Shown here piece after piece: positions 34,801 to 45,340 of a DNA stretch of 64,000 nucleotides. This DNA comes from Populus alba (Eukaryota > Streptophyta > Magnoliopsida > Malpighiales > Salicaceae): the NCBI RefSeq assembly GCF_005239225.2, contig NC_133288.1, forward strand, positions 12,778,169 to 12,842,168, given 5' to 3'. The position numbers and the translations under genes were made by a program. Positions within the stretch are counted from its first letter, which is position 1, and every line of letters starts with the position of its first letter. The notes below the pieces were generated by a model that saw only the letters and a list, made by a program, of their open reading frames with translations, did not search any database and was not told where the DNA came from.

Positions 34801-35050
34801 TCGACTCTTCCTTGGCAATAATTGATTCTATGATGGTTCATCCTAATTTTTTTTTTCCTTGTTTGGTTGAAAAAACTATAAACTAATTTTTTTAAGTTTT
34901 TGATATCATAAGGCACAAAAATAATGATGTATTTATTTGATTTATATTACTAGTGAAATTACATTCTTTTATTAAAAAAAAATAAAAAAACAAAAAGACC
35001 TATGGTACTATGTTTGATAAAAGTATTTTTCACATTTAAGGTTTTTCCAA
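34801..35050. other. AT-rich spacer
   Basis: T and A homopolymers. No feature supported. Confidence 0.4.
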
Positions 35051-35280
35051 ATTAACGGCATATAATTGGTGAAGGTCACGTTTCTGTGTGCTAAAAAAGA
35101 TCGACATGTCTTGAAACCGTGACTGCTAGATGTCGTTTGATTCAGATAAATGACCTCGCTCACAGGCCGTTTTCTCTGCCATTAGAGAACCCTGTCTGGA
35201 CTCTTTGTGATATACAGAGAAAAGAAAACACAGAGAGGAGGGGATTTGTCCACTCAGCTTCTTTGCCATTTAAAGACAAT

Positions 35281-35390
35281 GTGGAGTAATTTCTCATACA
35301 GGCTTTCTAAGACGAGGAAGATGAGAAACCCCAAAATTTTCAACCTGTTGCATGGGATCGATGACAGTAAAAATTGCAGTTGCAGGTATC
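35281..35390 (+). CDS. Possible first exon of a host gene, unknown function
   Basis: The region 35050-35390 is less AT-rich and non-repetitive. An ATG at 35279-35281 opens MWSNFSYRLSKTRKMRN, continues KIFNLLHGIDDSKNCSC, and meets a possible donor G|GTATCAG at about 35385 before stops. A copia element begins 200 bp downstream at 35597. I do not recognise the peptide and found no second exon, so this is tentative. Confidence 0.2.
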
Positions 35391-35596
35391 AGAATTAACC
35401 TTTCTATTATCTATTTGTTTAATTAATCATTGCAAATTTCTTCAAGTCTTTAGAAAATAATGCCCATTCTACAAGTCTTTTTCTTTTTTCTTCCATGGTT
35501 TTGCTAAAGCAGTTAGCTTAAGAGAACAAACTCAGTTAGCAACAAGAAAAACTGCCACTTACTTAAGTGGAACACACCGCTGTTTCTAATATATAT

Positions 35597-35864
35597 TGTT
35601 AGAGTATTGAATAGCATAGCAACATCAACAAAATCAGGATCAAGCATGGGAGAAAGATCAGATGAAGATCAGAAGAAGATGAATAAAGATAATCTGTTAT
35701 AGTTTCAAATCTGTTATAGTTTCAAAATTCAAATACTTGCACTTATCCTATCTTTAAGATTGTACGCATATATATATGCATACTGTAAATAAAATAGTAT
35801 GCAGAGAATATAGTTTTTCTTCATCTTCTGTCAACGTCCATTGTTAGTTTCTTTAATTCTTTCA
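35597..35864 (+). repeat. 5' LTR of the young copia element
   Basis: 268 bp, TG...CA. Contains a tandem AATCTGTTATAGTTTCAAA pair and a TATATATATGCATACTG segment that may act as TATA region. Ends immediately at the PBS. Confidence 0.95.
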
Positions 35865-35876
35865 TGGTATCAGAGC
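35865..35876 (+). other. tRNA-iMet primer-binding site of the copia element
   Basis: TGGTATCAGAGC starts at the base after the 5' LTR. Confidence 0.95.
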
Positions 35877-35952
35877 AAATATAGGTTAACACCTGATTTG
35901 CCACAGCTTCCGCACATTAAACACAAACACAACTCTTTCTTTTTCATCAACC

Positions 35953-37392
35953 ATGACTTCATCTGATTCTACAACTTTTCCCCTGTTCTCTTCACCCCAA
36001 AAGATTCAATCCAATTCACAACCAGTCAGTCAAAGACTTGAAGGACATAATTACCTGCCATGGAGTGTTCAATTTCAAGTCTTTCTTCGTAGCCATGATC
36101 TCAATGGTATGATTGATGGTTCTGCAGAGCCACCAACCATAACTCTTTCAGATAATTCTTCTAATCCAGCTTACGCAATTTGGTTCAAACAAGATAATTG
36201 TGTTCTTAGCTGGCTACTAGCTTCCATTTCTGAGAAGTTAGTTTCTACTGTCTTTAATCTAAAGACTTCCAAACAAGTTTGGGACTCTCTTCAGGCAAGA
36301 TTTTCATCTACCTCAAGGTCCCGTATTGCTTTTCTTAAAAGGCAACTTCAGACTCTTGTTCAAGGCAACCGACCATGTTCTGCATTTCTTGAAGATGCTA
36401 AACTGTTGGCTGATCAACTTGCTGCTGCAGGCAAACCTGTCGACGATCAAGACTTCATTACATTTCTAATTGGAGGTCTTCGTCCCCACTTTACACCCTT
36501 TATCACGTCCTATAATTTTGCTTGCAGAGATAAAGATCTATCTTTGGATGAATTTCAATCTGAACTTCTCAGTTTTGAAACATTACTTGAAGCCTCCAAT
36601 CCCATCCAAACTCATAATTTTGCTTTTGCTGCAAAAACATCTCATTATCAAAAACGGAAACCTGCAATGATTCCTGCCAAATTCCAGCCACATTCTGCAC
36701 TACCTCGAGGCCCTTCCAGAATTCAGCCTCATAGTGATCGTGTTCCTTCATATGACAGACCACAATGTCAAATATGTGACAAATCTGGTCATGCTGCATT
36801 GAATTGTTTTCAGCGGTTTAACTTTTCTTTTCAGGGCAGACGACCTCCTTCTGAATTGGCAGCCATGGTTGCTGAAGCCAATAATACTTTTGAGCAACAA
36901 ATTTGGTATGCTGACAGTGGGGCTAATGCTCACATTACTGCTAATGTAGCAGATTTAACAACCCTGCAGCCTTATGATGGTATGGATACTGTCCAAGTTG
37001 GAAATGGTTCAGGTTTGATGATTCAAAATACTGGTTCCTCCTTGTTAAATACATCACATAATTCTTTCCGTCTGAATAATGTTTTGTATTGTCCTCAAGC
37101 TGCATCTAATCTCTTGTCCATTAATCAATTCTGCCTTGACAATAATTGTTACTTCATACTTACTGGAACTTCTTTTTTTGTCAAGGAAAACACGACCAAC
37201 CGACTGCTGCTCCAAGGGCTGGTTGAGAATGGCCTTTATCCAATCAATGGGAATAAAAATTGCACCAAGCAATTTCGTTGTTTTACTTCTAAATTAGGGA
37301 CAAAGGCAACTAGAGATCAATGGCATAAACGCCTTGGTCATCCTTCCAATTCCATTTTAAATTATTTATCTTCTTTCCTACGAGTCACCTAG
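35953..37392 (+). CDS. Copia gag, zinc knuckle, protease and GAG-pre-integrase
   Basis: 479 codons from a good ATG (ACCATGACT). The gag core begins at about residue 28 with RLEGHNYLPWSVQFQVFLRS and includes LKTSKQVWDSLQARF and LKRQLQTLVQGN. The CCHC zinc knuckle is CQICDKSGHAALNC (36766-36807). The protease active site is WYADSGANAHIT (about 36905-36940). The GAG-pre-integrase motif WHKRLGHPSNS is near the end. It stops at TAG 37390-37392 because of a frameshift: the conserved text CSPCQLGKAKK continues in the next frame and integrase in a third, so two small indels lie between 37385 and 37440. Confidence 0.9.
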   Translation: MTSSDSTTFPLFSSPQKIQSNSQPVSQRLEGHNYLPWSVQFQVFLRSHDLNGMIDGSAEPPTITLSDNSSNPAYAIWFKQDNCVLSWLLASISEKLVSTVFNLKTSKQVWDSLQARFSSTSRSRIAFLKRQLQTLVQGNRPCSAFLEDAKLLADQLAAAGKPVDDQDFITFLIGGLRPHFTPFITSYNFACRDKDLSLDEFQSELLSFETLLEASNPIQTHNFAFAAKTSHYQKRKPAMIPAKFQPHSALPRGPSRIQPHSDRVPSYDRPQCQICDKSGHAALNCFQRFNFSFQGRRPPSELAAMVAEANNTFEQQIWYADSGANAHITANVADLTTLQPYDGMDTVQVGNGSGLMIQNTGSSLLNTSHNSFRLNNVLYCPQAASNLLSINQFCLDNNCYFILTGTSFFVKENTTNRLLLQGLVENGLYPINGNKNCTKQFRCFTSKLGTKATRDQWHKRLGHPSNSILNYLSSFLRVT

Positions 37393-37469
37393 CAAATCAA
37401 GTATTTGTTCTCCTTGTCAGTTAGGAAAAGCTAAAAAAACTACCCTTTAGTGATTCTCAAAGACAATCA

Positions 37470-38486
37470 GCCAGACCTTTAGCCTTGATTCACACTGATG
37501 TCTGGATATCTCCTGTTACTTCAGTAGGGGGATGTCGATATTATGTTTTATTCATTGATGATTTTAGTCGCTTTACATGGATGTATCCTATGTATTTTAA
37601 AAGTGACGTTTTTTCCATATTTCAACAATATAAAGTTCTTGTTGAAAATTTATTCTCTTGCACGATTCAACAACTACAATCTGATAATGGTGGAGAATAC
37701 TTATCAACAGAATTTCAGAATTTTTTAGCTAAACATGGAATATTTCATCGCTTGACATGTCCCTATACATCCCCACAAAATGGAATTGCTGAACGTAAAC
37801 ATCGCCATATTCAAGAAATGGGATTGACTTTATTAGCACAAGCTTGTCTTCCAAACTGTTATTGGGTAGATGCCTTCTTTACTTCAGTATACCTGATCAA
37901 TCGTTTACCAACGAAAGTCCTTAATAATATCACACCTTACTTTGTTCTCCATAAAACTATGCCTCGCTACTCTGACTTGCGCACCTTTGGTTGTGCATGT
38001 TATCCTTATCTCAGACCATATGAAAAACATAAGTTAGCTTTTAGAAGCAAACAATGTATTTTCTTAGGATATTCCAGTCAACAAAAAGGTTATCGGTGTT
38101 TAGATTTTGCTACAGGCAGGGTGTTTATTTCCAGGCATGTTGTTTTTGATGAAGACACTTTCCCTCACTTGGATAAAAGTCATTCTTCTGCCACTCCTAC
38201 GAGCAACCAGTCGCCAGGTATTACTCTTCCTTCCAAATTAATTCCTTTAATTTCTCATGCTCAGCATTTCAATTCTACTCCACCAGTTATAATTTCCAAT
38301 TCTACTGCAACCGAAAGTCCTCCTTCTACTGCAGGTCCATCCTTACCACCTTCCATAATTGCAACTCCAATTCCTACACCTTATTCCACCGAACATGTGT
38401 CCTTATCTGATTCTAGCTTTTGTCTTGCCATATCCCATGTCCTGTCTTCTCCAATATTGCCTTCTCCTACCGCCACTGTGTCCTGA
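37470..38486 (+). CDS. Copia integrase segment of the polyprotein
   Basis: The rve core shows the DDE triad: the first D in HTDVW, the second in QSDNGGEY (37678-37700) and E in NGIAERKHRHIQEM (about 37781-37820). The downstream copia-specific motifs LRTFGCACYPYL, KCIFLGYS-like CIFLGYSSQQKGYRC and RVFISRHVVFDE follow. It has no ATG of its own and is part of the same polyprotein; a Ser/Thr/Pro-rich linker follows to an in-frame TGA at 38484-38486. Confidence 0.9.
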   Translation, partial: ARPLALIHTDVWISPVTSVGGCRYYVLFIDDFSRFTWMYPMYFKSDVFSIFQQYKVLVENLFSCTIQQLQSDNGGEYLSTEFQNFLAKHGIFHRLTCPYTSPQNGIAERKHRHIQEMGLTLLAQACLPNCYWVDAFFTSVYLINRLPTKVLNNITPYFVLHKTMPRYSDLRTFGCACYPYLRPYEKHKLAFRSKQCIFLGYSSQQKGYRCLDFATGRVFISRHVVFDEDTFPHLDKSHSSATPTSNQSPGITLPSKLIPLISHAQHFNSTPPVIISNSTATESPPSTAGPSLPPSIIATPIPTPYSTEHVSLSDSSFCLAISHVLSSPILPSPTATVS

Positions 38487-40301
38487 GCTGATCCTGTTTC
38501 TTCTCCTGCAATGTCTTTTGAACTGCCTAGACAGATGGTTACCAGATCTCAAACGGGTAGTCTTAAGCCTAAAGAGTTCCCTGGTTTTAAAACTTTTTAT
38601 TCTACCCGACATCCTCTACGTGTTTTATCTAGTATAGTCATTGAATCTGAACCTACTTGTTTCACAAAGGCAGTATCCAACCCACATTGGAAAGCAGCAA
38701 TGGGACGTGAATTTGATGCGTTACTGGCAAATAACACATGGTCTCTCTGTCCTAGACCTTCACATACACATGTTGTCAGAAATAAATGGGTGTATAAGCT
38801 AAAGAAACATCCTGATGGCAGTATTGATCGCTACAAAGCAAGACTTGTAGCCAAAGGATTTGAACAAATTCCTGGTATTGATTACTTTGATACTTTTTCG
38901 CCAGTAGTAAAGCCTACTACCATCAGATTAATCCTCTCTCTTACAGTCTCATTCAAATGGAATATTCGGCAATTGGATGTTTCCAATGCCTTTCTGCATG
39001 GTATACTCGATGAAGTAGTGTACATGGAACAACCGAAAGGTTATGAAGATCACATATTTCCTGATCATGTATGCTATCTACACAAGTCCATTTATGGCCT
39101 CAAACAAGCTCCTCGAGCTTGGTTTAAACGCCTCTCACAGCAGCTGATTGACTTTGGTTTTTCAGAATCCAAGATGGACTATTCACTGTTTACATATAAT
39201 TCTGACGATTTATGTGTTTTTGTGTTAGTATATGTTGATGATATCATAATCACAGGATCTGACAATCAAGCAATTCATTCTTTTATTGATCAACTACAGA
39301 CCGTGTTTCCCATTAAAGACCTGGGGGAATTAAGTTTCTTTCTTGGTGTTGAAGCCATTAGGAACCAAGCTGGTTTACATCTGCGACAGACAAAGTATAT
39401 CACTGATTTGCTCAACAGTACCTATATGCTTGGTGCAAGGCCTCTTCGTTGTCCATCATCTTCTGGCTCAAAACTCTCATCTACTACTGGTGAACTGTTA
39501 GAAAATCCAACTGAATATCGGCGAGTTGTAGGGGCTCTTCAATACTGCACAATCACACGACCGAATATTTCCTACTCAGTAAACCAGTTATGCCAGTTTA
39601 TGCACTCTCCACGTGAACTTCACTGGGTAGCTGTTAAGCGTGTCTTGCGCTATCTTAAAGGTACTGTCGAGTTTGGGCTTCTTTACACTCCAGGACCAAT
39701 CACAATGCATGCCTTCTGTGACTCTGATTGGGCAGGCAATCCTGATGACAGGCGGAGCACCACCGGTTATGGTGTGTTTCTTGGCTCTAATCTTATATCT
39801 TGGTCCAGCAAAAAGCAGAGTGTTGTCTCTCGATCTAGCACAGAGGCTGAATATAGAAGCATGGCTCATACAACAGCTGAATTGTACTGGCTTCGCATGC
39901 TTCTTCGAGAATTGCATATCACGTTATCTACTGCTCCAAGCTTATGGTGTGACAATGTCAGTGCTATTGCATTAGCTTCTAATCCTGTCTTTCATTCACG
40001 CACCAAACATATTGAAATTGACTACCATTTCGTCAGGGAGAAGGTGGTTAATCATGATGTTCAAATTCTGCATACCTCCACCCAAGATCAAATCGCTGAT
40101 GTCTTTACAAAAAGTCATACTGCAAATCGTTTTTGTTTTCTCAGAGACAAACTGTGTGTCTGTCTTCTTCCCCACAGTTTGAGGGGGGGTGTTAGAGTAT
40201 TGAACAGCATAGCAACATCAACAAAATCAGGAGCAGAATCAAGCATGGGAGAAAGATCAGATGAAGATCAGAAGAAGATGAATAAAGATAATCTGTTATA
40301 G
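38487..40301 (+). CDS. Copia reverse transcriptase and RNase H segment
   Basis: Same frame as the integrase segment, separated only by the TGA at 38484-38486. RT motifs: NKWVYKLKKHPDGSIDRYKA, RQLDVSNAFLHG, YGLKQAPRAWFKRL and the catalytic YVDDIIITG (39231-39257). RNase H: FCDSDWAGNPDDRRSTTGYG, SWSSKKQSVVSRSSTEAEYR, LWCDNVSAI, HIEIDYHFVREKV. All expected motifs are intact. The frame runs through the PPT into the 3' LTR and ends at 40301, a normal feature of many plant copia elements. Confidence 0.92.
   Translation, partial: ADPVSSPAMSFELPRQMVTRSQTGSLKPKEFPGFKTFYSTRHPLRVLSSIVIESEPTCFTKAVSNPHWKAAMGREFDALLANNTWSLCPRPSHTHVVRNKWVYKLKKHPDGSIDRYKARLVAKGFEQIPGIDYFDTFSPVVKPTTIRLILSLTVSFKWNIRQLDVSNAFLHGILDEVVYMEQPKGYEDHIFPDHVCYLHKSIYGLKQAPRAWFKRLSQQLIDFGFSESKMDYSLFTYNSDDLCVFVLVYVDDIIITGSDNQAIHSFIDQLQTVFPIKDLGELSFFLGVEAIRNQAGLHLRQTKYITDLLNSTYMLGARPLRCPSSSGSKLSSTTGELLENPTEYRRVVGALQYCTITRPNISYSVNQLCQFMHSPRELHWVAVKRVLRYLKGTVEFGLLYTPGPITMHAFCDSDWAGNPDDRRSTTGYGVFLGSNLISWSSKKQSVVSRSSTEAEYRSMAHTTAELYWLRMLLRELHITLSTAPSLWCDNVSAIALASNPVFHSRTKHIEIDYHFVREKVVNHDVQILHTSTQDQIADVFTKSHTANRFCFLRDKLCVCLLPHSLRGGVRVLNSIATSTKSGAESSMGERSDEDQKKMNKDNLL
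40181..40189 (+). other. Polypurine tract of the copia element
   Basis: GAGGGGGGG immediately before the 3' LTR TGTTAG. Confidence 0.8.
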
Positions 40302-40366
40302 TTTCAAATCTGTTATAGTTTCAAAATTCAAATACTTGCACTTATCCTATCTTTAAGATTGTACGC

Positions 40367-40401
<35 letters not shown>

Positions 40402-40488
40402 GCACACTGTAAATAAAATAGTATGCAGAGAATATAGTTTTTCTTCATCTTCTGTCAACGTCCATTGTTAGTTTCTTTAATTCTTTCA
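40190..40488 (+). repeat. 3' LTR of the young copia element
   Basis: 299 bp. Longer than the 5' LTR because of an expanded (TA)n at about 40370-40400 and a 6-bp GAGCAGA-type insertion. Otherwise matches with two substitutions. Confidence 0.95.
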
Positions 40489-41003
40489 TTATTTATATAT
40501 ATAAACATCCTGCTTTCATGGAAATGAATTTCTAGAATCTAATTTGAATGAATAAATACCTATCTTATCCAAGGAATCTCTACTGCAGTGGAAAAACACT
40601 ATCCTCTAGTTGTTGTGCTTTCTTCTCTTTGAAAGAATTATTGTCCCAAATTCTATTTTTTAAATTCCCATTCGACAAAAAAAATAAAAAGAAATAAACC
40701 CTTCCAAATAGGCGACATTTTGCTCTTCTTAATAATGCACGTAGGACAATAGTTAGTATGCTCTCATACAATAGCGTCTCTCCGTCTGACATCAGATTAT
40801 AAAAGGATTCCTGACTTGCTCCTTCTCCGTCCTTGCACTCCTTCTCTTGCTTGTGATGAAATATACAAAACTAGACATTCCGTGCTGTTGCTTCAATGGA
40901 AAAGGAGTTGTAACTGTAAAAATATCAGGTACTTCTATCATCTTCGTAAAATTTGTATCAACATGTTTCAAGGAGAGGATCTTGCCTCATCTGAATTTCG
41001 ATC
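40489..41003. other. Flank between copia element and formin relic
   Basis: No recognised gene. The 40816-40925 ORF could include host sequence beyond the formin C-terminus, but no motif supports it. Confidence 0.35.
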
Positions 41004-41706
41004 TTATCTTACATTATATCTGTTAAGAATCGGTAGGGATGCAGTAGCTGATATCATAAAGGATCTAGCTGATCCCACCATAGTTCTTTCCTGCATTTTC
41101 CTAACTTCCTTGCATACATGATCTAGAACATTTTGAAAATATCTTACAATCATCAAAATTCTGAAAGGGTGGACTTCCTCCTTCATTGCATGCACATGAA
41201 AATATTATGTCACCTCTTTCATCAGTGATAAAGCCTTTTTTCCGTCTGACTTGATCCTGTTAATTTCCTCATCGGCTTCTCTTAGAAACAGCTTCTTTGA
41301 GAAATGAATTTCACCTGTGTATCTGGCTCGTCATACTGCATAACCAATCTGACTTTCTCAAGCCCCACTTGCTAGCTTTGAAACATAGCTACTTAAAACA
41401 TCAGAGTCCATTCCCGCTGCCTTTCTTACATCTGAGATCTCTACTCAGTCCAGACACAACCTACAATCCTTGTTCCTGAGATCTTCCTTCACTTTGGAGC
41501 GTGTATTGTCTTGCAGATTCTCATTTGTAGAATCAGTGTCTGTACCTCAGATCTGATAATTTCCTGGACCACAAAGTGAAATAATGTTGTTTTCCCATCT
41601 GTTTCCTTTATATATCTACAGGTTTTAAGAGTGTATCAAGCCTAAATGCTTTAGCATCACCACGATTTGTGCCAACATTCATCTGGTTCCCTGTCCTAAG
41701 AACAGT
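41004..41706 (-). pseudogene. Formin FH2 domain pseudogene, 3' part
   Basis: Directly outside the copia LTR the minus strand reads [20 protein letters not shown] and [10 protein letters not shown] (41704-41637), a hallmark of plant formin FH2 domains. After a frameshift, DGKTTLFHFVVQEIIRSE follows (about 41600-41545). Further decayed text includes KAAGMDSDVLSSYVSKL (about 41400), EADEEINRIKSDGKKALSLM (about 41265) and [20 protein letters not shown] then [15 protein letters not shown] (41140-41010). Formins nucleate and processively elongate actin filaments through FH2. Frameshifts and stops show this copy is dead. It continues across the copia element at 46420-46950. Confidence 0.88.
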
Positions 41707-41944
41707 TGAAAACTAGACGATGAAAAAGAATGAATAGCTGTTTTATTAATTTCTCTTGTCTCAGTAGTGTTTACATCAAGTGTATATATATATAAACAAT
41801 GTGCTTAGAAAGTAGGAGCTACAAGTGATTGAGTTCAACTCAATCAGTTCATCTACACTGATTGGAATTGTAGCAAATTGACTTCAACAACATACCAACA
41901 TCTTTCTTATCTATAGCATATCAACTTAAGCTTATCTCTCAACA
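41707..41944 (-). repeat. 3' LTR of the older copia element
   Basis: Minus sense TGTTGAGAGATAAGCTTAAG ... GTCTAGTTTTCA. Pairs with 46188-46419. Confidence 0.9.
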
Positions 41945-42406
41945 CTCCCTTCAAGTTGGAGTATGAATGTTGCGAATGTTCAACTTGCTTGTTAATTTCT
42001 TAAAATTATCTCCTTCTAAGGCCTTAGTGAATATATCTGCTAATTGAAGATGTGAGGGAACAAATTGTGTAACAATTTAACTGGGTTGAATCTTTTATCT
42101 CACAACATGTCAATCAATTTCAATATGTTTTGTACGTTCATGATATACCGGATTTGTAGCAATATAAAGTGCAGCTTGATTGTCAAAGAATAAGGTAATT
42201 GGTTTTAAGCATACCTGTAGATCTTTAAACAAACATCGAAGCTATGTGAGTTCACATGTTGCGGCTAATATACCATGGACCTATTACTCAGCTTCGGCAA
42301 ATGACCTAGAGATTGTTTTGTGTTTTCTTGTCTTCCACGAGATGAGAGAATCTCCAAGAAATACACAGTAACTAGATGTTGATCTTCTTGTCATAGGACA
42401 ATTTGC

Positions 42407-43560
42407 TTAATTAGCATTACAATAAGCTCTCAATTGTAGAGAGCTGCTGGAATAAAATAATAAGCCGAGACTTGGGTTGTTCTTTAAGTATCTCACTACA
42501 CGAAGAGCAGCATCCCAATGAGGTTTTCTTGGTGCATGCATAAACTGACTCAAAATGTTTATAGAATACATGATATCTGGTCTAGTAATTGTTAGGTAGA
42601 TTAATCGCCCTACCAATCTTCTATAGTGTGAAGCATCATTCAGTATCTCACCTTGGTCATTAGTGAGTTTTAGAATCTGCTCCATAGGAAAGTCAACAGG
42701 TTTAGCTTCAAGAAATCCAACATCGTCAAGAATTTCCAATGTGCATTTTCTCTGAGATATAACGATTCTAGCCTATGATCTTGCCACTTCCAGACCGAGA
42801 AAATATTTTTGCTTACCAAGATCTTTTATATGGAATTGTTGTTGAAGAAAGAGCTTGAGATCTTGAATAGCCTTGTCATTGTTCCCAGTAATTATGATAT
42901 CATCTAAGTAGATAAGGACCATGGTTAGAGTAGACCCTTTTTCTTGCACAAAGAGAGAATGATCTGAATGTGACTGAGAGAACCTAATAGTTTTGATGGC
43001 TTCTGAGAATTTGGAGAACTAGTTTCTGGGTGCTTGTTTGAGTCCATACTTGTGAAGCTGACATACAACCTTCTCCCCTTGTCGGCAAAGTCATAGTGGT
43101 GGAGTCATATAAACTTCCTCATATAAGTCACCATGGAGGAAGGCATTATTGACATCCATCTGAAAAGGGGGCTAATTGCAGACTGCTGCCAAGGCAAGAA
43201 GGCAGCGAACAATGGTCAACTTAGTAATTGGAGTGAAAGTTTCATGATAGTCCAAGCCTTCTATCTGAGTGAATCCCTGGCCACCAATCGTGCTTTATAC
43301 CTTTCCACTGAGCTATCAAATTGGTATTTGATTCTGAACACCCATTTGCTGCCTATAGGGCGACAGTTTGGTGGTAATGGAACCAAAAGACCATTTTCTT
43401 TTGATTTTTCAAGTGTAGTAAGCTTAGTTTTCATTGCTTCGCACCATTTAGGATCACTTAGTGCCTGCTCATATGTTGTAGGTTCAACAGTGCTAGTAAT
43501 GGTGTTAACAAATAGCTGATGAGAAGGAGATAATGACTGATAGGAAATAAAGCTGTATAA
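42407..43560 (-). pseudogene. Copia reverse transcriptase and RNase H relic
   Basis: The clearest block is 42739-42407: MEILDDVGFLEAKPVDFPME, HYRRLVGRLIYLTITRPDI, FMHAPRKPHWDAALRVVRYL then QLRAYCNAN, the RT-RNase H connection of copia elements with the RNase H aspartate context altered (YCDAD expected, YCNAN seen). Upstream (42900-43560) the RT core can be followed in broken frames, e.g. the DDI-type box near 42905 in the antisense of GATATCATCTAAGTAGA. Many stops. Confidence 0.75.
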
Positions 43561-45340
43561 CGGATATTAAGTACCTGGCCGTGAAGAGGATAACTTTAGT
43601 TGTGGATGCAAAGAGTGACATACCAACCTGACCATAATGAAAATCATGGAGAAGAATAGAGGATTGTCGAGGCTGATCGTTGCGACGTAGTATAGGAGCA
43701 TGTGTGTTTGTTTGGAGAAAAGGAGAAGACTGTATGGGATTTGATGATGGTGGTGATGAGGATTTAGGGGAAGAAGGAGATAATGGAGTGGCAGGGGTCT
43801 CAGGTGGTAAAGGAGAATGAGATAGTGTTTATGAGATTAGATTGTCATTGGACTTAGGGAATATGGGTGGCAGAGATGATTATGGAGGAGAATTGTCTGA
43901 AGTGTGGTTAAAAAAAGGAAATGTGTTTTCATGAAAAATAACATCTCGACAAGTAAAAAACTACTGAGTGGTGAGATCATAAACACGCATGCTTTTTGGT
44001 TAGAAAGGTATCTAACAAAAATATATCAACAAGCTCTTGGTGAAAATTTGTGACTCCAAACTGAGGTGGGAAGACGATTTAAGTTGGTGGCATAACATAG
44101 ACAACCAAAAGCACGTAGATGTGTATATGCGGGTGATTTCCCGTACAAGAGTTCATATGGTGATTTGTGACTCCAAACTGAGGTGGGAAGACGATTTATA
44201 AGATATATGGCATTGAGAAAACTCTCCCCTCAAAATTTTAATGGTAAATTTGCTTGGAATCTTAAGGCACGACCAACATTGAGCAAGTGTCTATGTTTTC
44301 GTTCAACAACACCATTTTGTTGAGGTGTGCACGAACATGAATTTTAAAGCAAAATGCCATAGGTAGAAAGGAATGGCTTTAAGGAGATAAATTCCAGCCC
44401 ATTATCACTTCGTATAATTTATCTTAACAGTTAAATTGAGTGTGAAAAAAAGTGATGAATAATTTTAACAACTCTTTCATATTTGAATTTCATAAGGAAA
44501 ATCCAGGTAAAACAAGAGTAGTCATGCACAATAGTTAAAAAATAATGTGCACTAAAGTGTTTCAATCTTTTGTGGACCCAAAATATCATAGTGTATAAGA
44601 TCAAAAAAATTTGTACTTTGAATTGAGCTTATAGGAAAAGATAACCTGGTTTGTTTTGCCAAAGGACAAACTTCACATGAATATTGCGAATCATAAACAA
44701 AAGATGAGATTTATTTTGACAGAAACTGAGAGGGTAATTTTGATTGATGTCTTAATCTGTTGTGCCAAACAGCTCCCGATGGAAAAGAGACTTGATATGA
44801 GATTGGTGTAGTTGAATGTGATTCTAATTGTGGCATAAGGTAGTATAGTCCCTTACTCTACTTCCACAGGCCAATCATCCTCTTCGTAGCAAGGTCTTAC
44901 AATATACAAAAAGTGGGAAAGAAGTGGATAGAATAATTTAGAGCGGATGTGAGTTGACTGACAGAAAGCAGATTCACATGGAATGAGGGTGCACAAAGAA
45001 CATCATGAACATGTAGATTTTTGGTAATATGTGCAGAGCCAGCACTTGTAATTTTTACATGGGAACCGTTTTGTAAGGTGACTTGAGAGAACATAGGAAC
45101 AGTGGCTTTATCAACAATTGAAGTAGCTATATGGTTAGTGGCTCCACTATCAATGATCCAATGAATAAACTTGGAATTGTGAGTCATGGATGATGAACAA
45201 AAAGGAGTGGAGTTACCTGTATAATTTGTAGACTGTGGATTTCTCGGTTTGGAAGAAAGCTTTGATTTGCGAAAATTCTTCAGGAGTGAATTGAAGAGGC
45301 TAATTAGAGTTTTGAACAAACTTGATATTGGTATGAATGA
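43561..45340 (-). pseudogene. Copia protease and integrase relic
   Basis: 45319-44897 holds the protease: FIHWIIDSGATNHIATSIVD, QNGSHVKITSAGSAHI and VLCAPSFHVNLLSVSQLT. The integrase region follows in decayed frames (44700-44000). A segment of about 60 bp (TTTGTGACTCCAAACTGAGG...GACGATTTA) is duplicated at about 44046 and 44163. Confidence 0.75.

Larger units (their letters stand above)
35597..40488 (+). mobile_element. Nearly intact Ty1/copia retrotransposon
   Basis: A 4.9-kb element with LTRs at 35597-35864 and 40190-40488, both starting TGTTAGAGTATTGAA and ending TTCTTTCA. PBS and PPT are adjacent. Domains run gag, zinc knuckle, protease, GAG-pre-integrase, integrase, RT, RNase H: the copia order with integrase before RT. 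The LTRs differ by two substitutions (GAAT/GAAC and GCATAC/GCACAC), a 6-bp indel and an expanded (TA)n, so the insertion is young. Flanking 5-mers (TATAT and TTATT) do not match exactly, although both flanks are TA-rich. Short LTRs suggest an Ale/Retrofit-like lineage; that is inference. Confidence 0.95.

Noticed and set aside
33143..34818. Several Cys/Leu-rich minus-strand ORFs up to 156 codons
   Set aside because: They overlap in different frames and follow from the T-poor composition of the plus strand. No signal of a real protein family.
39588..39975. ORFs of 109 and 111 codons overlapping the copia RNase H
   Set aside because: Alternative frames of the clear RT-RNase H coding sequence.
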